Assembly: GCF_023856365.1 (NCBI RefSeq)
Contig: NC_064537.1
Location: 4,809,732-4,873,731, forward strand
Source of the DNA: Brienomyrus brachyistius
Lineage: Eukaryota > Chordata > Actinopteri > Osteoglossiformes > Mormyridae
Length of the DNA: 64,000 nt
Direction of reading: 5' to 3'
Positions 1 to 11,000 of this stretch are shown piece by piece; position 1 is the stretch's first letter, and each line of letters starts with the position of its first letter. The notes beneath the pieces were generated by a model, which was not told the origin of the DNA, did no database searches, and saw nothing but the letters and a program-made list of their open reading frames with translations. Both the position numbers and the translations under genes were made by a program.

Positions 1-28
1 TATTTTACCAGCAGAGTACGCCTCTCAC

Positions 29-264
29 CTGCATGATCCTGGTCTCCCAGGCCCGCCAAGCCGCCCATTCCGGGCTCAGCTTTGTAAATCTGACCCACCG
101 GGTGATGGTTGAGCTCAGCACCGGAGTCCGAATCGCTCTGGCCCGGCTTTACGCTTTTCCGCCGGCGCGGCTGGTACTTGTAGTCCGGGTGATCCTTCTT
201 ATGCTGGACCCTCAGCCTTTCAGCCTCATCCACAAAGGGTCTTTTCTCACTCTCCGACAGCAAG
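29..264 (-). CDS. sox8: sox8 exon 2
   Basis: 236 nt between the acceptor AG (266-265) and the donor CAG/GTGAGA (28-27). It completes Arg140 and encodes the rest of the HMG box, ending in the basic stretch [10 protein letters not shown] (a nuclear localisation signal in SOX proteins), then [10 protein letters not shown] and a linker ending GDQDHAG. It ends in phase 1, before the PPTPPTTPK-type region expected in exon 3. Confidence 0.93.
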
Positions 265-1271
265 CTGCGCGGGGTTATTAAAACAGAATTTTCATTAACA
301 TCATCGCCACAATCGGATTTTTAAATCAACAAAGCGAGGCAGCCCAACGGGAAAACGGGGATAACATTTATCCATCTGTGATGAAGATGAGTTTTAACGC
401 CTTAGGGAATATGTGAGGAATCTGCGCGATGAATTGCCGAATTCGAATCGCATAAACTGCTTAAGTATGAACATAAATCTATTTTATTAGCGGTGTCCTC
501 CATGTTATGAATACAGGGTTATGGACATGGTAAGGTATTTTAACAATGAATAGGCAATTGCCAGCCAATAAATGCGAAGGGGGCACTATGAAAGCGCATG
601 TCAACCAGGACACATTTGTAAAGAGATTATTATGAACAAACAACATACTGAAAATTAGTGTTAATGGTGAAGTGACAAGCTTCCAAAGTAGGCTGTTTAA
701 AAGTCAAAACACTCTTGGGAAATAAGGTTCCGTTACTTCAACATCTCCAGAGTTATACAGTTCTACTTATAATGATCAATGAAGTCTGTAGAAATCTTTT
801 TATATGCGTCGTTTTCAGATATGAAGTACTGATGCCGGTCCAACGGACTTACCGCCATAGTCTGCCCAAAGTTTTGCTCAGTTCTGCGTTATGGAGATGG
901 GGGTATTGATCCGCTAATTTCCTCCGCGCAGCCTGTGCCCACACCATGAAGGCGTTCATCGGTCTCTTTACGTGCGGTTTGTTCTTCAGCGATCCGTTGC
1001 CCCTTGCTGGCATCTGGACTAGCGACCAGTCGTATCCCTTGAGGACCTGCGACACGGCATCTCGGATGCAGGCTGGAAAGCGGTCATCTTCCTCGCCTTC
1101 CATCTTCTTGCCCAAGCCGGACACCAGTTGAGTGCCGTGCCCGTCGGATCCGGCTGGGGACAGGGGGGAATCTGAATCGGAGTCACCTTGAGACATGGAG
1201 CTTGTGGTCCCGGCAGGGCTGCATGGATGGTCAGCAAGAGATTTGTCGTTCTCCTCCGTCATTTGTAACAT
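29..1271 (-). CDS. sox8: sox8, SoxE transcription factor (5' part, exons 1-2; 3' end outside window)
   Basis: Two coding exons on the minus strand, 1271-853 and 264-29, joined across a 588-bp GT-AG intron; together they encode residues 1-219 with an incomplete last codon. Residues about 64-100 form the SoxE dimerisation region ([18 protein letters not shown]), and residues about 101-179 the HMG box (RPMNAFMVW, then LSESEKRPF in exon 2), which binds and bends DNA at ACAAT-type sites. The ACIRDAV and GYDWSLV wording matches SOX8; SOX9 and SOX10 read VCIREAV and DWTLV. The MLQMTEEND start parallels MLDMSEA of human SOX8. Known role: neural crest, glia and gonad development, acting in the nucleus. 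The transactivation domains must lie left of the window. Whether it is the fish a or b paralogue cannot be told. Its head-to-head neighbour is lmf1, as in human. Confidence 0.95.
265..852 (-). other. sox8 intron 1
   Basis: 588-bp GT-AG intron, AT-rich, with no repeat or ORF of note. A SOX-type AACAATG lies near 541-548. Nothing else was recognised. Confidence 0.85.
853..1271 (-). CDS. sox8: sox8 exon 1 (coding part)
   Basis: 419 nt encoding residues 1-139 plus two bases of Arg140. The start is the first ATG in frame (1271-1269); a second ATG follows at 1262-1260. Neither has a purine at -3, so initiation at either is possible. An open stretch continues upstream to a TTG at 1304 but has no ATG. 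The donor CG/GTAAGT at 852-851 splits the Arg codon within the HMG box, the usual SoxE intron position. Confidence 0.95.
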
Positions 1272-1566
1272 CGATGAAAGCTTCAAAACAATGAATATAC
1301 TCAATGGACTGCGAGTGTGGGACTAAATCTAATGCACTGCAAATAGAACCAAATGCGTTTTAGACACAGGAAATCATATTAAATCGAAATGCCGTTCACG
1401 ATTGCTGCTGTCGTACAATCCAGTTAAATCGTATTTTTCTTTTTTCGCCTGTTTCTGGTCGAGCAGGCGCCACTTGACGCTTCGGTCCCGCACTGGGTTT
1501 CAGTGGATTTGCTGTGAGGGAACTTTGGTTGGAGTTCCATCCCTCTGCTCCACCTTCTTGCCTATG

Positions 1567-1604
1567 ATTGGTCACATCGCATTACAGCTTCCGTTTCTGA
1601 TTGG
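1567..1604 (-). promoter_or_regulatory. Paired CCAAT boxes upstream of sox8
   Basis: ATTGG on the plus strand at 1567-1571 and 1600-1604 gives two CCAAT boxes in sox8 orientation, spaced exactly 33 bp (about three helical turns) and about 300 bp above the sox8 ATG. The full contexts GATTGGTC and GATTGGCC fit NF-Y sites. The promoter role is inferred from position. Confidence 0.5.
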
Positions 1605-1817
1605 CCCATTTAGTAGCCTAAATGTCCCAAGGTGACAAAGAATTAGGTGTCATGTAGTGATGCACATACCGCTGGTATTTATCGGATGCAATGAAATACA
1701 TCTGGGTTATTTTGGAAACCTCTGCTATACGTTTCAGGTTTCGTGTTGAATTATGGTTTCCACATTAAATCAACTTCAAACCAACACATTGTATTTCATT
1801 TTATGTTTAGAGAACCC

Positions 1818-1850
1818 CATTGTAACAATTTCCGACGAACAGAGACAATG
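1818..1850. promoter_or_regulatory. Cluster of SOX-like motifs
   Basis: CATTGT (1818-1823) abuts AACAAT (1824-1829), forming a dyad, and ACAATG follows at 1845-1850. A further AACAATG lies at 1287-1293. SOX proteins bind ACAAT-type cores and SoxE proteins bind pairs of them. Short AT-rich motifs occur by chance, so the role is speculative. Confidence 0.25.
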
Positions 1851-3311
1851 CAAGGCGCTTTAAATCACTTTTGACCTTATACCGTGTCCTTATGTAGGTA
1901 TAGATATATGGACTATAGGCTGCAGCCAACAAAAAGTCCACGGATTCAGGGTCTCTCCTCTCAACCAAGAAAACTGTACGCCTGCAGTACAGGCTGCACC
2001 ATACAACAAGTGTTGCTGATTCTTAAAACAAGCGGTAATGCTTGAGAGTCTGCCGTAAGCATGCGGACATATTTATATAATTTGTAAATTAAATGCATCA
2101 CGCTGAAGATAGGAATAGCGACTGTAGTGCTTTATAATCTAAAACTAGCTTTATTTTGCTGGAACGAAATGTTAAATAAATGCTTTACATGACGCATTAA
2201 ACTGTTTTTCATTATATCATTTGTTTACAGCTGGGGGAAGGTAGAGCAAACCGAAGAATATAAAATTAATGTATGTTTATTAGATATGTATACAGATATA
2301 AAAGTTTAAATGGTATTTTCAGTATAATGGCCGCCTTCTTAGTTGTTGACACTTTCAGAAACTAACTGTAGGTATATCTTACCCGAACTGCAGTGAGCTG
2401 GCTGGTACTTTGCTATTCAAATAGCTTTAATATTAAACATATGCAAAATGTTTGCAACCGTCCTAATCCGTGTCACGTCATTGTGCGTTTAAATTTCTGA
2501 ACTGAAGTTTAGGCTTGCGGTCAATACGAACTGCATGACAATGAATGTGTTGAATGAATGTGTTTAAATAGATATTTCTGACAATTTTATATAGTTTACG
2601 AAATGAGTAGTTGATTAAATATTGTACAATTAATAACGTGAATCCATTCAAAACGATCTGATGATGAAAAGCGGATTCTTTTGATAGCACATCGTTTCTA
2701 AATGGGGGTACGACGATTCTAACAGCACCCGAAAGACAGCGGCCCTAAAAGTATTTGAAACATAATTAGATTGATCTGGGTTGGGTTGCCCAATATGATA
2801 TGCTTTCATGGGGCCGGAAATCTCTAACGGGACCCCTGCCTTAACTATTCCCTAAAACATTTGACGTGATCTCATGTGTAAGACAAGGTTTACTTGGATC
2901 TCATAACAAATGGGTAACACTGCAATTGTAAAACAGTACAAACTGAAATTGCCGGACATCACCTCTAGAATCCCATGTCGTGCTGATACTGAATCACTAA
3001 GTTCCCCTTCGTTACCAGAAGTTCGGCAAAGTTAGGAGGTGAGTTTGCAATGTTTACTACAATTTGCAGGATATTCTCTGTAAATCAATATAATTTGAGT
3101 ATTATTTGAGTAGCCCATACAATTCAAGCACACAGTGAATTTTAGTAAATATAGTGAATATTGCAACTTTAAGCATACATTCATATATTTTACTGCATTT
3201 CTTATTCATGCTGAGTGGGACTGGGGGCGCAGGGCTCCGAGAGGTGACGCTCTTTAGGCAGCTAATGACAAGGCGCCCTGTGCATAGAAACGCCCCCTCC
3301 CCAAACCGCGC

Positions 3312-3353
3312 ATGTGCGCCAAGGAAACATGGCAGCTTCCACGGAGGCGCTGA
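3312..3353 (+). other. Short uORF overlapping the lmf1 start codon
   Basis: An ATG at 3312 in a weak context (C at -3) opens a 13-codon frame that ends at TGA 3351-3353, overlapping the lmf1 ATG in another frame. It matters only if transcription starts upstream of 3312, which is unknown. Confidence 0.4.
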
Positions 3354-3548
3354 GCAGCGCAGGTAGTGCGCTTAGGAAAAGACGGACTGTTTCGCCGAAT
3401 GAGTCTGGACAGCTAACAGAGAAGCGGAATAATGGAGATGGCAATGAAGAACCTGCAGAGTGTGATAAAACAAGTGATGTCACTTTGCAGACCGGGACGT
3501 TTTGGCTGACGCGAATTGTGATTCTTCGGTCCGTGGCGTTTATTTACT
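3329..3548 (+). CDS. lmf1: lmf1 exon 1 (coding part)
   Basis: Residues 1-73 plus one base. A hydrophilic cytosolic N-terminus rich in S, E and K leads into the first membrane segment. The start AAACATGG has A at -3 and G at +4. The donor is T/GTGAGT. Confidence 0.95.
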
Positions 3549-6500
3549 GTGAGTGTGATGCATTACCTTTAACCCACTATGCAACAACTGAAGTACTTGT
3601 ATAATTACCCTTCTCGCGCGTTACTAAATGCCAGAGATATACAATAATACATAAAAAAACCAAAATGTCATTATTCGTTAATGATGCTTATTGGACACTA
3701 TCCAGTGCTGTTGAATATAAATGCAAGCTTATCTTTTTGGTAGCTAAACTTTGTCCGTCACTTATTCTTTTGACTACTTGTGCCCTTACCAAAATAGGTT
3801 TATTTATATAACAGCATTCTCGGCCCATGTGACCGTTTGTACAGCTTCCGAAACAGACCCTTCATCTCCGTAATGTGAGGTTGACCCGTTTTACTTCCAT
3901 AAAATTATTATAGCTCTCTGCAGACTGAGAAATAACTAAGATATTCACTATATAGTTGGGCGAGAATAGCCTTTAAATTGTGGGTGATTTGCCCTTTTCT
4001 GGCCGCCTCTCAGACTTGTTCCATCCCCCTCTCTGAATGTCAGCCTCCACTTGCCGTTGCATATTTGTTTACGATCGTAAATATAAATTCCCGGCGCGCT
4101 ACCATTTCTCTGTGTGAAAGATGCTGTCATTAGAGTCTGACCCTGTGCTCTGACCTGTATACAGATGTCTATGTCTCAGGGGATATGTGGCAATTAAAGC
4201 ATTCCTATCTAAATAGTAAATAAATATTGTTATTATCATCATTTAGCCCTAAGATTGTGATGTCGTCGGCCTCCCATCCGACTGACTGACATTCCTATGT
4301 GTCCCTGTGTCACAGTCGTGGCGTTTTACGTGGCTTACAGCCAGAACAAGCAGCTCATCGGTGACCGGGGCTTGATGCCGTGCCGGGAGTACCTAAGGAG
4401 CGTGAAGCGTTATGTCGGCGGCAAGATCGGGGCAGCCGCCCTGGCCTACGCCCCCACCATCCTCTGGTTCCTGGACTGGGCTGACATGGACGCCAACCTG
4501 GACGGCATCGCCCTGGCTGGCCTGGCACTGTCGGGCTTTGTGCTGCTGACGGGCCGGGCCAACATGGTGCTCATGGTACTGCTTTGGGCGCTGTACCACT
4601 CGCTGGTCAGCGTGGGCCAGCTCTGGTGAGTGCTGACTGCCGAAGCACGTCGCGTGAAAATACGGGTTTGCGATGTGACTCTCAAGTGAGTCCAGAGTGA
4701 CTCCGATGTGACTCCAGCTTGACTTTAGAGTGAGTCCAGACTGAGCCATTTCATAAACAGAAAAATACCTGGTAACACTTTACTTGTGGGGGCACAAACA
4801 ATGTAGTAGTACACTCTTACTTAATGTATTATTTAACCAGAAACCAGAACGTTTTAGTTACGTCCTGATCCCATGTTTGTTCATAATGCTTAGTAACTTG
4901 TGCCCCTTAAAGTAAAGTGTTACCAAACTCTGCCTCACAAATGATGGTGGCGCACTGAGCTCTCGAGAGCCGATGCTGTACTGGGAATAAGAAACGCTGC
5001 ATATTTAACATTATTCTGCTTTTATTAATAATCTCTAATTCAGCCTAAGCAATGGTTAAACAAATCAGTCCTATTAAATCATGAGAATGTGCTCAATTCC
5101 ATTTAATGTGACCTGTAAATTTACATCACACCCGATACAACTAGACATTCTCCATGAAGGTGATTCAGAGTAGTTTCCCTTTTACATGGAGTCGCGGGCT
5201 AATCTCGCAACTTCCACTGGCACCTCACTGGTCCTCTGAAACCTCAACTGTCAGGCACTGGTCTGGCGCAGCGGGCTGAGTGCTGTGAAAATACTAAATG
5301 AGGACTTGACTTGGTCCAGCTCTTCATGTCATTCGTGGTCAGAGACGGAGCTGCAGTTGCATGCAGTCATGAAGGATCTTGAGAGTGTGGAGTAGATTTG
5401 GTGAGATATCACAGAGCAGAGCAGAGCACTTTCGGAGACTTGATCGGTAATACTAGCTGGCAGTATCCTACAGTTTGAAGAAACCTTTTGAATGTGTCCA
5501 GTGAAATCCCCCATGGCCCAGATTTACAGTGCTCCCATTCATCATCTTTTGTTTTTTTTATATTTATGTAAAAGATTATTCTTTTGTAGAGAAATATCCT
5601 CCGAATACTGCTTTTAAAGAAAATTTGGGTTTTGATTTTTAAGCCATTTACGGAAATATAAATGGAAATTAGGTCCTGTTTTTGATTACCGGCGTGGACT
5701 TTGATGTCATGTTGATGGCTGATTGAAAAGCGGCCCTGAAAGGGGTGGGGGGGGGGGGGGGGCTGTCCTGTGCATGCTCTGTGATCAGTCCCTTGACTTC
5801 GTGGCTCATGTCACGTGTGAGGAATGGTTACCTGGGCTCTTGGCCTTCTGTGTGGGGTGGTCTTCAGGAGTGTGTGTGTGTGGGGGGGGTCCTTAGTCAT
5901 CCTATCTTTGTGTAATGAATTGGGGGTTGGGTGGGTGATGCTGTATGACGACTGGATTTGGCTCTTGTGGAGGTGAAGGGTTGTGGGTTTGAGTCCCCAA
6001 AGGGGCCCTGGTGCATTTGAATGAATTTAAACCCACAGTTGTGTCTGTCTTATAAAAAGCTACATAATGTTTTTTTCTGCTTAATGAGTGCTGGGGCAAA
6101 TGCCCAGAGCCTTAATTACCCAAAGTACTATTTCTATAATGGTGTAGTAATGAAGAAGCTCCTCCCCCCCCAATTAACACATGATGTAGAAGCCCGGGTC
6201 TGCGCCTGTTTGGTGTGTGGGTCACCATGACGACCGGCAGGGCAGCTTCCACACGGGACTGTGGTCTGGCCTGCTGCTCGCAGGGGAGGAGCTTAACGCT
6301 CAGCTTTAGAGAGCAGATAGGATGACGTGCTTTTTTTGTATCAGTGCTTTTTCACTCACTCATCTTTTTCTCCCTTCTTTTGTCTTACAGGTATTCATTT
6401 GGTAAGTGAACTTTTAAAAATTGTACTATTATTATTATATTTGTACATTTACTCATGCATACAGTTGCAGTTTTAGTATCTGTCTTCACTGTGAATCCAG

Positions 6501-6555
6501 AGCACTGCACATACAGCACATGTACTCACACAGACACTCACACACACACACACAG

Positions 6556-6589
<34 letters not shown>

Positions 6590-6745
6590 ACACAGACACA
6601 CACACACGCACACACAGACACACACACACACACACACACACAGACACACACACACACACGCACACACAGACACACACACACACAGACACTCACACACACA
6701 CAGACACACACACACACACGCACACGCACACACACACACACACGC

Positions 6746-6790
<45 letters not shown>

Positions 6791-6824
6791 CACACACACA
6801 GACACTCACACACACAGACACACA

Positions 6825-6871
<47 letters not shown>

Positions 6872-6886
6872 ACACACACACACACA

Positions 6887-6928
<42 letters not shown>

Positions 6929-8009
6929 CAGACACACACACACACACACACACACCGATGGGTGATCAGAGTTGCCTGGAAGCCATAACCAAGATCCCAA
7001 ACATTTTAATGCATCCCCCCCCCGGACTTTGTCCCTTTCCATGGTGAGTGTGTGTTCGGGATGCAGTCGTGGCTTGCCGCCTATTTCCGCCCCCCCCCCC
7101 GTTTTCACATGGGCTGAACGTGCCGCATCCGCTATGCGGGGGCCGCTGGGTTGGGCCCCAACTGCCACGGGACTCTAACGGGGAGGGCGTCGCCCCTGCG
7201 GCAGCTGCTGCACATTAGGTCGTCCTGCTGACCTTTGACCCCACACCCCAGAAAATACATTTAGCAAAAACAACTTAATGAGAGCTTTACTGGTCCACTT
7301 AGAGGCTTTATTACGAGATATTAGCTCGGTGGTGGTGGTGGAGGTGGGGGGGGTGGGGGGGGAGGGGGTGGTTTTGCCCTGAAGGAAACAATTATAGTAA
7401 ACCGTGGAGTTTGTGGACTGGGGGGGGCCAAGCTGTTTATGCATCATATTTATTTCACTTCTTTAACCCGCTAACGTTGAAGTAATTCCAGGCGGCGCTC
7501 GCTTCCTGTTTGGCGGGCCTCCTCAGCCTTACGTGGCGTGGAGCGGCTCGCCGTGCAGCTGGGGCTCCCCGTGTTCGGGGGAGGTGGGGGGGCGACACAC
7601 CGGAAAGGTCGCCGCCGGGCCGCCTGACGTGTCCGCATGCTGCTCCGCTGACGGACATCCCGAGTGTTTCCTGGGAGACGAAGCCCATCGCCTGATTGTT
7701 TCTCCTTCTGGCCAGTGGCAGAGACCCCCCCCTGACAGGGTTACAGATCAGACACGGGCCGTTAAAACCCGCACTGAGTGGGCTCACCATGTCACTGTCA
7801 CCGTTGATCGTTTTGCTGTTGGATACTTTTATCAGTACTCATCCTTACGGGGAGGGGGGGGTAACTGTGTTTTGCGGGGCTTTGAAGCCCCTACCCCTAG
7901 TGTTGACACATGCCTTCTGCCCCTGTGAACTTTCGACCTACTGGGTGCAAGTATCTCACCTTCACCACCACGCCACCTGCAGTTCATTATGGGACAGTGG
8001 TGGCCTCTT

Positions 8010-8050
<41 letters not shown>

Positions 8051-11000
8051 GTCTGTTCTGTTCCTGTCATGTCTTGCATCATGGGAATTGGCAGTAAGGA
8101 TCTCTCCCCCCTCCACGGGGATATGTTTTTCATCTTTTCCCTCCCCACCCCCGCATATGTTCCGGATGATTCTTGCGGTGCATTTGACCTTCCCAACTGT
8201 CTGCCACTTTTTGATCTTGGCGTCTTCTCATAAATCATGCTTCTCATTTGCCTCTGAATTAGACGGTGTGGGACACCATGGGACTGGTGGTGGGGAGTGG
8301 GGGGTCCTTTACTGGAATCGGGGACTTTTCCCGTGGTGATGAGTCTGTAGACGTGCTCTGTCCCTGGCCCCTGGGGATCTTTGTGTATCACTGTACCGTG
8401 TGCACTTGTGGTCAGTCTTTGGTGCTGTTTAGAGTTGAATGCACCACCCCATACCACTTCGCATTGGTCTCGTTCGTCCTGACACAAATGGACCCCGTGT
8501 GGATGCTTTGGTATCACCTCAAGCCACAGCTGTGGTGGATTTTACCCATAATTCCACCACCTCTCCCTTCACACCAATCATCTCGGTGTGTCATCAGCAG
8601 GAACCGTGCATACAGTCTCTGTGAGTGAAAACCGCATTAAACGAGTGGGGGGGGGTCTTCACTAACCCTCCGGAGAAGCATGGGAGAGTGTAGCATGCCC
8701 TGTGAACCCATCAAATAAACCCTCCAAACCAGCATGCAATGTATCCTCTATGGCTGTTGGGACGCAATATGGAAGCTTCTAGATTTTTGTTCTCTGAAAG
8801 CAGTTGGGGGAGTTTGGTTTCGCGTAATTTAACTGAGTTTATGTTGCGTATAACACCCGTTCCCAGATGGTCACCTCTGAGGGTGCAACTGCGGACAAAA
8901 GAGCTGAATCATATCAGCCTTCGCCCCCGTTACGGTACGGCCGTCTTTAGCCCTCCCTGTCGTTCCCGTTACGGTACGGCCGTCTTTAGCCCTCTCTGTC
9001 GTTCCCGTTACGGTACGGCCGTCTTTAGCCCTCCCTGTCGTTCCCGTTACGGTACGGCCGTCTTTAGCCCTCCCTGTCGTTCCCGTTACGGTACGGCCAT
9101 CTTTAGCCCTCTCTGTCGTTCCCGTTACCGTACGGCCATCTTTAGCCCTCCCTGTCGTTCCCGTTACCGTACGGCCGTCTTTAGCCCTCTCTGTCGCCCC
9201 CGTTACGGTACGGCCGTCTTTAGCCCTCTCTGTCGTTCCCGTTACGGTACGGCCATCTTTAGCCCTCTCTGTCGCCCCCGTTACGGTACGGCCGTCTTTA
9301 GCCCTCTCTGTCGTTCCCGTTACGGTACGGCCGTCTTTAGCCCTCTCTGTCGTTCCCGTTACCGTACGGCCATCTTTAGCCCTCCCTGTCGTTCCCGTTA
9401 CCGTACGGCCGTCTTTAGCCCTCTCTGTCGCCCCCGTTACGGTACGGCCGTCTTTAGCCCTCCCTGTCGTTCCCGTTACCGTACGGCCATCTTTAGCCCT
9501 CTCTGTCGTTCCCGTTACGGTACGGCCGTCTTTAGCCCTCTCTGTCGCCCCCGTTACGGTACGGCCGTCTTTAGCCCTCTCTGTCGCCCCCGTTACGGTA
9601 CGGCCATCTTTAGCCCTCCCTGTCGCCCCCGTTACGGTACGGCCGTCTTTAGCCCTCTCTGTCGCCCCTGTTGCGGTACGGCCGTCTTTAGCCCTCCCTG
9701 TCGTTCCCGTTACGGTACGGCCGTCTTTAGCCCTCTCTGTCGTTCCCGTTACGGTACGGCCGTCTTTAGCCCTCTCTGTCGTTCCCGTTACGGTACGGCC
9801 GTCTTTAGCCCTCTCTGTCGCCCCCGTTACGGTACGGCCGTCTTTAGCCCTCCCTGTCGTTCCCGTTACGGTACGGCCGTCTTTAGCCCTCTCTGTCGTT
9901 CCCGTTACGGTACGGCCGTCTTTAGCCCTCTCTGTCGTTCCCGTTACCGTACGGCCGTCTTTAGCCCTCCCTGTCGCCCCCGTTACGGTACGGCCGTCTT
10001 TAGCCCTCCCTGTCGTTCCCGTTACGGTACGGCCGTCTTTAGCCCTCCCTGTCGTTCCCGTTACGGTACGGCCGTCTTTAGCCCTCCCTGTCGTTCCCGT
10101 TACCGTACGGCCGTCTTTAGCCCTCCCTGTCGCCCCCGTTACCGTACGGCCGTCTTTAGCCCTCCCTGTCGTTCCCGTTACGGTACGGCCGTCTTTAGCC
10201 CTCCCTGTCGCCCCCGTTACCGTACGGCCGTCTTTAGCCCTCCCTGTTGTTCCCGTTACGGTACGGCCGTCTTTAGCCCTCCCTGTCGTTCCTGTTACGG
10301 TACGGCCGTCTTTAGCCCTCCCTGTCGTTCCCGTTACGGTACGGCCATCTTTAGCCCTCCCTGTCGCCCCCGTTACGGTGCGGCCGTCTTTAGCCCTCCC
10401 TGTCGCTCCCGTATCAGTACGGCCATTTTTTGCCCTCTCTGTTGCTCCTGTTACGGCCGTCTTTAGCCCTCCCTGTCGTTCCCGTATCAGTACGACTGTC
10501 TTTAGCCTTCACCATCATTCTCGTTATGGTACGGCTATCTGTAGCCCTCGCTGTCACCCCTGTTACAGTAAGGCCATCTATAACCCTTGCAGTCGCTCCT
10601 GTTCCGGTATGTTATGGTCTGTTTTGTGTTGCCTGGTATCCACTCTGTTAGCGTAGCTGACTCATTATGTCACACCTCTGCTGTGTGAGCCCCCCCCCCC
10701 ACTCTGGTGACCTGACCTCCGCTCCTGCTGCAGATGGTCTCCCCTTCATACTTTTTGGATTGGTGGGCAGGAAGCTGTGTCGGTGGGAGTCGCGGTGGGT
10801 CACGGGGGTAACTTCCTGTTTCCTTTTACGGCCTCAGTGTCAGTATGGGAGGGGGTACAGAGGAGGTGGGCCCTCCTGTGAGGGTTAGCATATTAGCATT
10901 TTCCTGGACATGTTTTTGTGAAGCCTGGCGCCGGTTCTTTTGTGAGGAGATGAAACCGCTTCTGATGGCGAGAGATGAAACCGCTTCCTGACTTGTGCGC

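Larger units (their letters stand above)
1272..3328. other. sox8-lmf1 divergent intergenic region
   Basis: 2057 bp between the two start codons, AT-rich compared with the rest of the window and free of tandem repeats. It must hold both promoters and both 5' UTRs. Visible candidates are a CCAAT pair close to sox8 and a cluster of SOX-like motifs at 1818-1850. No TATA box could be assigned with confidence. No coding ORF is supported. Confidence 0.8.

Noticed and set aside
6421..7168. His/Thr and Cys/Val ORFs near 6.5-7.1 kb
   Set aside because: Translations of the CA/TG array.
7455..7928. GC-rich overlapping ORFs at 7.5-7.9 kb as a hidden exon
   Set aside because: GC-rich open frames on both strands without splice sites or similarity; lmf1 is complete without them.
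8739..10466. 575-codon ORF of RSRYGTAVFSPPC repeats
   Set aside because: It lies inside lmf1 intron 3 and is open only because the 39-bp unit is divisible by 3 and lacks stops. No start context, splice sites or family resemblance support it.
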